From contig NZ_FOUX01000005.1 in the NCBI RefSeq assembly GCF_900114995.1, positions 310,001 to 374,000 on the forward strand: a stretch of 64,000 bases of DNA, given 5' to 3'. Under the pieces are notes generated by a model, which made no database searches, was not told where the DNA came from, and saw only the letters and a list, made by a program, of their open reading frames with translations. Within the stretch, counting starts at the first letter, position 1, and the number at the start of each line of letters is the position of its first letter. Below are positions 61,027-64,000 of the stretch, piece after piece. A program made the translations under genes and the position numbers. This stretch comes from Chitinophaga sp. YR627 (GTDB lineage Bacteria; Bacteroidota; Bacteroidia; Chitinophagales; Chitinophagaceae).

Positions 61027-61614
61027 ATGGATTCATTTATGGGAATCATATTCCTGTTTGGCGAAAGCTTTGCTCCCAACGGCTGGGCACTTTGCGATGG
61101 CAGGGAGATCCCGATCAGCCAGAATGAAGCATTGTACAGTCTTCTTGGTACGACCTATGGCGGAGATGGCGTCACTTCATTTGCGCTGCCTGATCTCAGG
61201 GGACGTACGCCTATCGGTATGGGACAAGGTCCAGGTCTGTCCAATTATATGCAAGGCCAGATAGGAGGTACAGAAACGCGTACACTCCTCATTACAAACC
61301 TGCCCGCACATAACCATGCAACAGTAAGCAATCTGACGATCAATCCTGCTGCGTCTACAGCTGTCGGTACTACCAATATACCAGGCAGTACCCTGGTGGA
61401 GGCTGCCCTGCCTAATATCGGTAGCGGTCCTACGGCGCAGCCAATCAAGGGTTATGCTGTCGCAGACAACACAGCCATAATGGCCCCTGCAACAGTTTCA
61501 GGTTCTGTAACCATTGGAGTGACCGGTGGCAGCCAGCCATTTGATGTTCTTAGCCCTTATCTGGCGGTGAACTATGCCATTGCTTTATATGGCATCTATC
61601 CAAGCCGAAATTAG
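61027..61614 (+). CDS. Tail-collar domain protein, MdpB-like (copy 1)
   Basis: A 195-residue protein with a Tail_Collar domain: FGESFAPNGWALCDG, LLGTTYGGDGVTSFALPDLRGR, GQIGGTETRTLL and LPAHNHAT. A Thr/Ala/Gly-rich part follows, ending YPSRN. No signal peptide. MdpB-like collar proteins occur in phage tails and as stand-alone bacterial genes. The next gene is a close paralogue, and identical stretches (GSGPTAQPIKGYAVADNT) show recent duplication. No other phage genes are present. Confidence 0.92.
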   Translation: MDSFMGIIFLFGESFAPNGWALCDGREIPISQNEALYSLLGTTYGGDGVTSFALPDLRGRTPIGMGQGPGLSNYMQGQIGGTETRTLLITNLPAHNHATVSNLTINPAASTAVGTTNIPGSTLVEAALPNIGSGPTAQPIKGYAVADNTAIMAPATVSGSVTIGVTGGSQPFDVLSPYLAVNYAIALYGIYPSRN

Positions 61615-61679
61615 GAGTATCTATCAGACTATCTGTCATTACAAATCATTTTCTTACTCACAATAATCTAAACTATACT

Positions 61680-62270
61680 ATGGAAGTTTACATGGCACTT
61701 ATCGCAATATTTGGCGGCAATTTCAATCCGAGAGGATGGTATTTTTGCCAGGGACAGATTATGTCAATTGCACAGAACACGGCACTTTTCTCTTTAATGG
61801 GCACTACATATGGCGGTAATGGCCAGACGACATTTGCCCTGCCAGATCTCAGAGGACGTGCGCCTATCGGAGTAGGACAGGGACCAGGACTTCAGCCATA
61901 TTCATGGGGCCAGTACGGTGGTAGTGAAACACACACACTGATCATCACCGAAATGCCTGCGCATAATCATACTTCAGTGGTAAATTCACTGACTGTAAAT
62001 CCTGCTGCGTCTACAGCGGTTGGTACAACCAACATTCCTGACGCCACTATGGTTCCTGCAAAACTGCCTAACATTGGCAGCGGTCCTACGGCGCAGCCCA
62101 TCAAAGGTTATGCGGTAGCGGATAACACGACTACATTAGCTCCTGCAAAAGTAACCGGTAGTGTTACTGTAGGTATTGCAGGTGGCAGTCAGCCATTCAG
62201 CATTCAGAACCCATACCTGGCAGTCAACTATATCATTGCCTATCAGGGTATTTTCCCAAGCCGTAACTAA
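61680..62270 (+). CDS. Tail-collar domain protein, MdpB-like (copy 2)
   Basis: A 196-residue paralogue of the preceding protein with the same domain order (FGGNFNPRGWYFCQG, LMGTTYGGNGQTTFALPDL, MPAHNH), ending FPSRN. It starts 65 bp after copy 1; Met5 (MALIAIFGG) is an alternative start. The two share a long identical central stretch while ends diverge. The next gene starts five bases after its stop, so the group is probably one operon. Confidence 0.92.
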   Translation: MEVYMALIAIFGGNFNPRGWYFCQGQIMSIAQNTALFSLMGTTYGGNGQTTFALPDLRGRAPIGVGQGPGLQPYSWGQYGGSETHTLIITEMPAHNHTSVVNSLTVNPAASTAVGTTNIPDATMVPAKLPNIGSGPTAQPIKGYAVADNTTTLAPAKVTGSVTVGIAGGSQPFSIQNPYLAVNYIIAYQGIFPSRN

Positions 62271-62275
62271 TTAAT

Positions 62276-63439
62276 ATGCCTTCAACACTTTCCATAGGAT
62301 TTCTTACTCCCTATTCCGGTGTATATCCCTATTATTCAGCACACATTATCACAGGATGGTTGCTGGGTATGGGACTAGACCCCGCGCGGCAGAAAACAGT
62401 GCAGTTTACATCAGAGTATACCCATATGGGAAGTGCTGAGGCATCTGCTACTGCCGCCCGTAAACTGATTTTCTTCAACAATGTGGACGTCCTCTCTGGT
62501 CTGATCGGGTATAAAGCGACGCCGGAGGTCATCACTATCGTAGAAAACAGTAAACGCCCTGCCTTCTTCTTTGATATGGGTGAATACATTCCCTATTTTC
62601 CTTACCTGAGTCCGGACGTCTTTTATGCTTCTCACCAGCTATGGCAGTCTGAGTTCGCATTTGGCAAATGGGCACAGGGCCATTTCGGAAGTGGAGGAAT
62701 GATCATCGCTCCTATTTATGAAGCAGGCTACCACCTGCATACCGCCTTCAATCAGGGCGTTAGTGCAGCAGGCGGCACGGGTACCCGTATGGCTGTATTA
62801 CCACATGATCCGAATGATCCAAAGAAACAGGACCTGGACGAATTCTTTACAGCGATGGAAAAAGCTGCTCCAACTTATGTTCATGCCATCTTCGCCGGCA
62901 GTCTCGGACTGAATTTCATGATAAAATGGATTCAGAGCGGCTATCATAAAAAGATACCGCTACTCATTAACGAGACAATGGCTTATGATGACATACTGGA
63001 CGACATCAAACATATCGATATGGAAGTCTATACTTCCATGATGTGGATGAGGGAAGACCAGCGGAAAGCCAATCAACAGTTTGTAAAGAAATTCGAAAGC
63101 ACAGCAAAACAACCGGCTAACATTTACGCCTTAATGGGATATGAAGCTGGTTTAATGTGGCGGGACCTTTTACCCCATGCATTAAAAAAAGACTGGGAGA
63201 CAGTAAAACAAAAACTACAGACAGGAATAATAGATGGCCCCAGAGGAGAAAAAAACTTCTACCCCGCTTCAGGATTTGCCCTGCCTTCAGCAAATATTTT
63301 AAAGATCAGTACGACCGGTAATAAAATAAACAAACTAATTATTGATCAGGGGACAGGGATGCGCTTTGACGCAAAAGAGTTTGAAGCGATTCACGATGAA
63401 TCGGTATCAGGCTGGCAAAATCCTTTTCTCTGTATTTAA
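62276..63439 (+). CDS. Solute-binding-fold protein (Peripla_BP-like) without a signal peptide
   Basis: A 387-residue protein of type 1 periplasmic-binding fold, starting directly with TLSIGFLTPYSGVYPYY and lacking any signal peptide. NVDVLSGLIGYKATPEVI, FGSGGMIIAPIYEAGYH and YVHAIFAGSLGLNFM match branched-chain amino acid-binding (LivJ-like) proteins. Without export it may act in the cytoplasm or be secreted by a signal-less route with the collar proteins. No permease is nearby. Nine bases precede the next gene. Confidence 0.75.
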   Translation: MPSTLSIGFLTPYSGVYPYYSAHIITGWLLGMGLDPARQKTVQFTSEYTHMGSAEASATAARKLIFFNNVDVLSGLIGYKATPEVITIVENSKRPAFFFDMGEYIPYFPYLSPDVFYASHQLWQSEFAFGKWAQGHFGSGGMIIAPIYEAGYHLHTAFNQGVSAAGGTGTRMAVLPHDPNDPKKQDLDEFFTAMEKAAPTYVHAIFAGSLGLNFMIKWIQSGYHKKIPLLINETMAYDDILDDIKHIDMEVYTSMMWMREDQRKANQQFVKKFESTAKQPANIYALMGYEAGLMWRDLLPHALKKDWETVKQKLQTGIIDGPRGEKNFYPASGFALPSANILKISTTGNKINKLIIDQGTGMRFDAKEFEAIHDESVSGWQNPFLCI

Positions 63440-63448
63440 CAGTCTCAT

Positions 63449-64000
63449 ATGAGTGACACATTTACAAAAAGTATCGGCAGGCTACTGCTGGTACTATTCT
63501 TCATTTTAGCCGGTTCGTCGGGCTACGCTCAATACACGAAGAGCACGCTCCAGACCGGCTATGGCTTCACTGGAGTGACGAGTGACCTCAATGGCAATGT
63601 CTACGCCATCCGGTACAATACGACATCAAATAAATTTGATGTTGTAAAGTATTTTGGCGGTACCAGTAGCGAACAGGTAATTTATGCAGGTCTGGAACCT
63701 GGTGGTTCTACAGGTCCTTATGGAATATGTGTAGACGGTATTGGTAACGTATTCGTTACCAATATCGACGAAAGTATAAACTGGGACGTCATAAAACTGG
63801 CCTATCCCAGCTACACGCCAACACATATACTGGACGGCAACTTTGTATCAGGTCTCACCTGCAATGCAGACAACGACCTGATCACACTGGAATATGATGG
63901 AGACAGTAATAACTATGTTGTAAAGAAGTATCCTTCGACAAACCTGACTGACGATGCAGGTGTTACGATTTACAACGGGTTTCCGCTCCCAACAGCTCTG
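63449..64000 (+). CDS. Secreted NHL-like beta-propeller protein (N-terminal part, cut by right edge)
   Basis: The frame starts at ATG 63449 and stays open for 184 codons to the window end. A signal peptide (residues ~7-28, IGRLLLVLFFILAGSSGYAQ) is followed by repeats such as GVTSDLNGNVYAIRYN and GICVDGIGNVFVTNID, the strand pattern of NHL/SMP-30-like propellers. It is the last visible gene of the tail-collar locus. The rest lies beyond the window, so total length and C-terminal domains are unknown. Confidence 0.8.
   Translation, partial: MSDTFTKSIGRLLLVLFFILAGSSGYAQYTKSTLQTGYGFTGVTSDLNGNVYAIRYNTTSNKFDVVKYFGGTSSEQVIYAGLEPGGSTGPYGICVDGIGNVFVTNIDESINWDVIKLAYPSYTPTHILDGNFVSGLTCNADNDLITLEYDGDSNNYVVKKYPSTNLTDDAGVTIYNGFPLPTAL

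Noticed and set aside
61027..62270. A prophage, because of the tail-collar proteins
   Set aside because: No integrase, capsid, terminase or other tail gene is visible; stand-alone collar proteins are common in Bacteroidota.

Overview
The window looks like chromosomal DNA from a member of the Bacteroidota, most likely the family Chitinophagaceae (Chitinophaga-like). The reasons are a SusC/SusD pair, many lipoproteins with an acidic tail after the lipobox cysteine, LytTR/LytS two-component genes, DUF1080, DUF2911, DUF4397 and DUF885 proteins, and repeated TAnnTTTG promoter elements, several with an upstream TTTG about 20 bp away. No rRNA, tRNA, CRISPR array, insertion sequence or integrase was seen. 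Genus assignment is inference.

Layout. 0-1.6 kb: the end of an RloA/RloB-like pair (AAA15 ATPase plus a TOPRIM-like RloB, cut by the left edge), probably anti-phage. 1.7-4.3 kb: a TetR-MFS-hydrolase efflux-type operon in which the same inverted repeat occurs before the regulator and before the transporter. 4.3-16.3 kb: envelope and signalling genes, including a divergent phosphatidate phosphatase/diacylglycerol kinase pair, an RsbQ-like hydrolase with a GAF/PAS-like partner, a LytS/LytTR pair and a DUF1080 protein. 16.6-24.4 kb: a tightly packed five-gene operon encoding a MoxR AAA+ ATPase, a vWA/beta-propeller protein, a large helical-repeat/beta-propeller protein and two small accessory proteins. 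This matches the MoxR-vWA-beta-propeller (bpX) ternary systems known mainly from comparative genomics, and it is the strongest candidate for a little-studied system. A TetR-ABC1 kinase operon with its own palindromic operator follows.

26.5-33.8 kb: a long structured leader, then a discoidin-like lipoprotein, SusC, SusD and a zinc-metallopeptidase lipoprotein. 33.9-46.2 kb: mostly conserved chromosomal genes (DUF2911, SRPBCC, ABC-2 permease, SppA, folK, deoxynucleoside kinase, catalase, a BaiN/HI0933-type flavoprotein, an MG2-like outer-membrane protein, a class 3 lipase). 46.2-46.5 kb: an apparent stand-alone structured RNA with its own promoter and terminator.

46.9-59.3 kb: a protein of unknown function, a GH19 lysozyme/chitinase, a TPR histidine kinase, a very small Arg/Pro/Val-rich secreted protein beside a Spy-like protein, a DUF885 protein, an uncharacterised secreted protein, DUF892, PEBP, NUDIX and beta-helix proteins. 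59.8-64 kb: a Tat-exported Gfo/Idh/MocA (GH109-like) protein, two tandem tail-collar paralogues, a solute-binding-fold protein without a signal peptide, and a secreted NHL-like beta-propeller protein cut by the right edge. No other phage genes accompany the tail-collar pair.

Most genes are single or in short operons separated by clear hairpin terminators. Function calls rest on motif recognition in the translated sequence; no database search was run.
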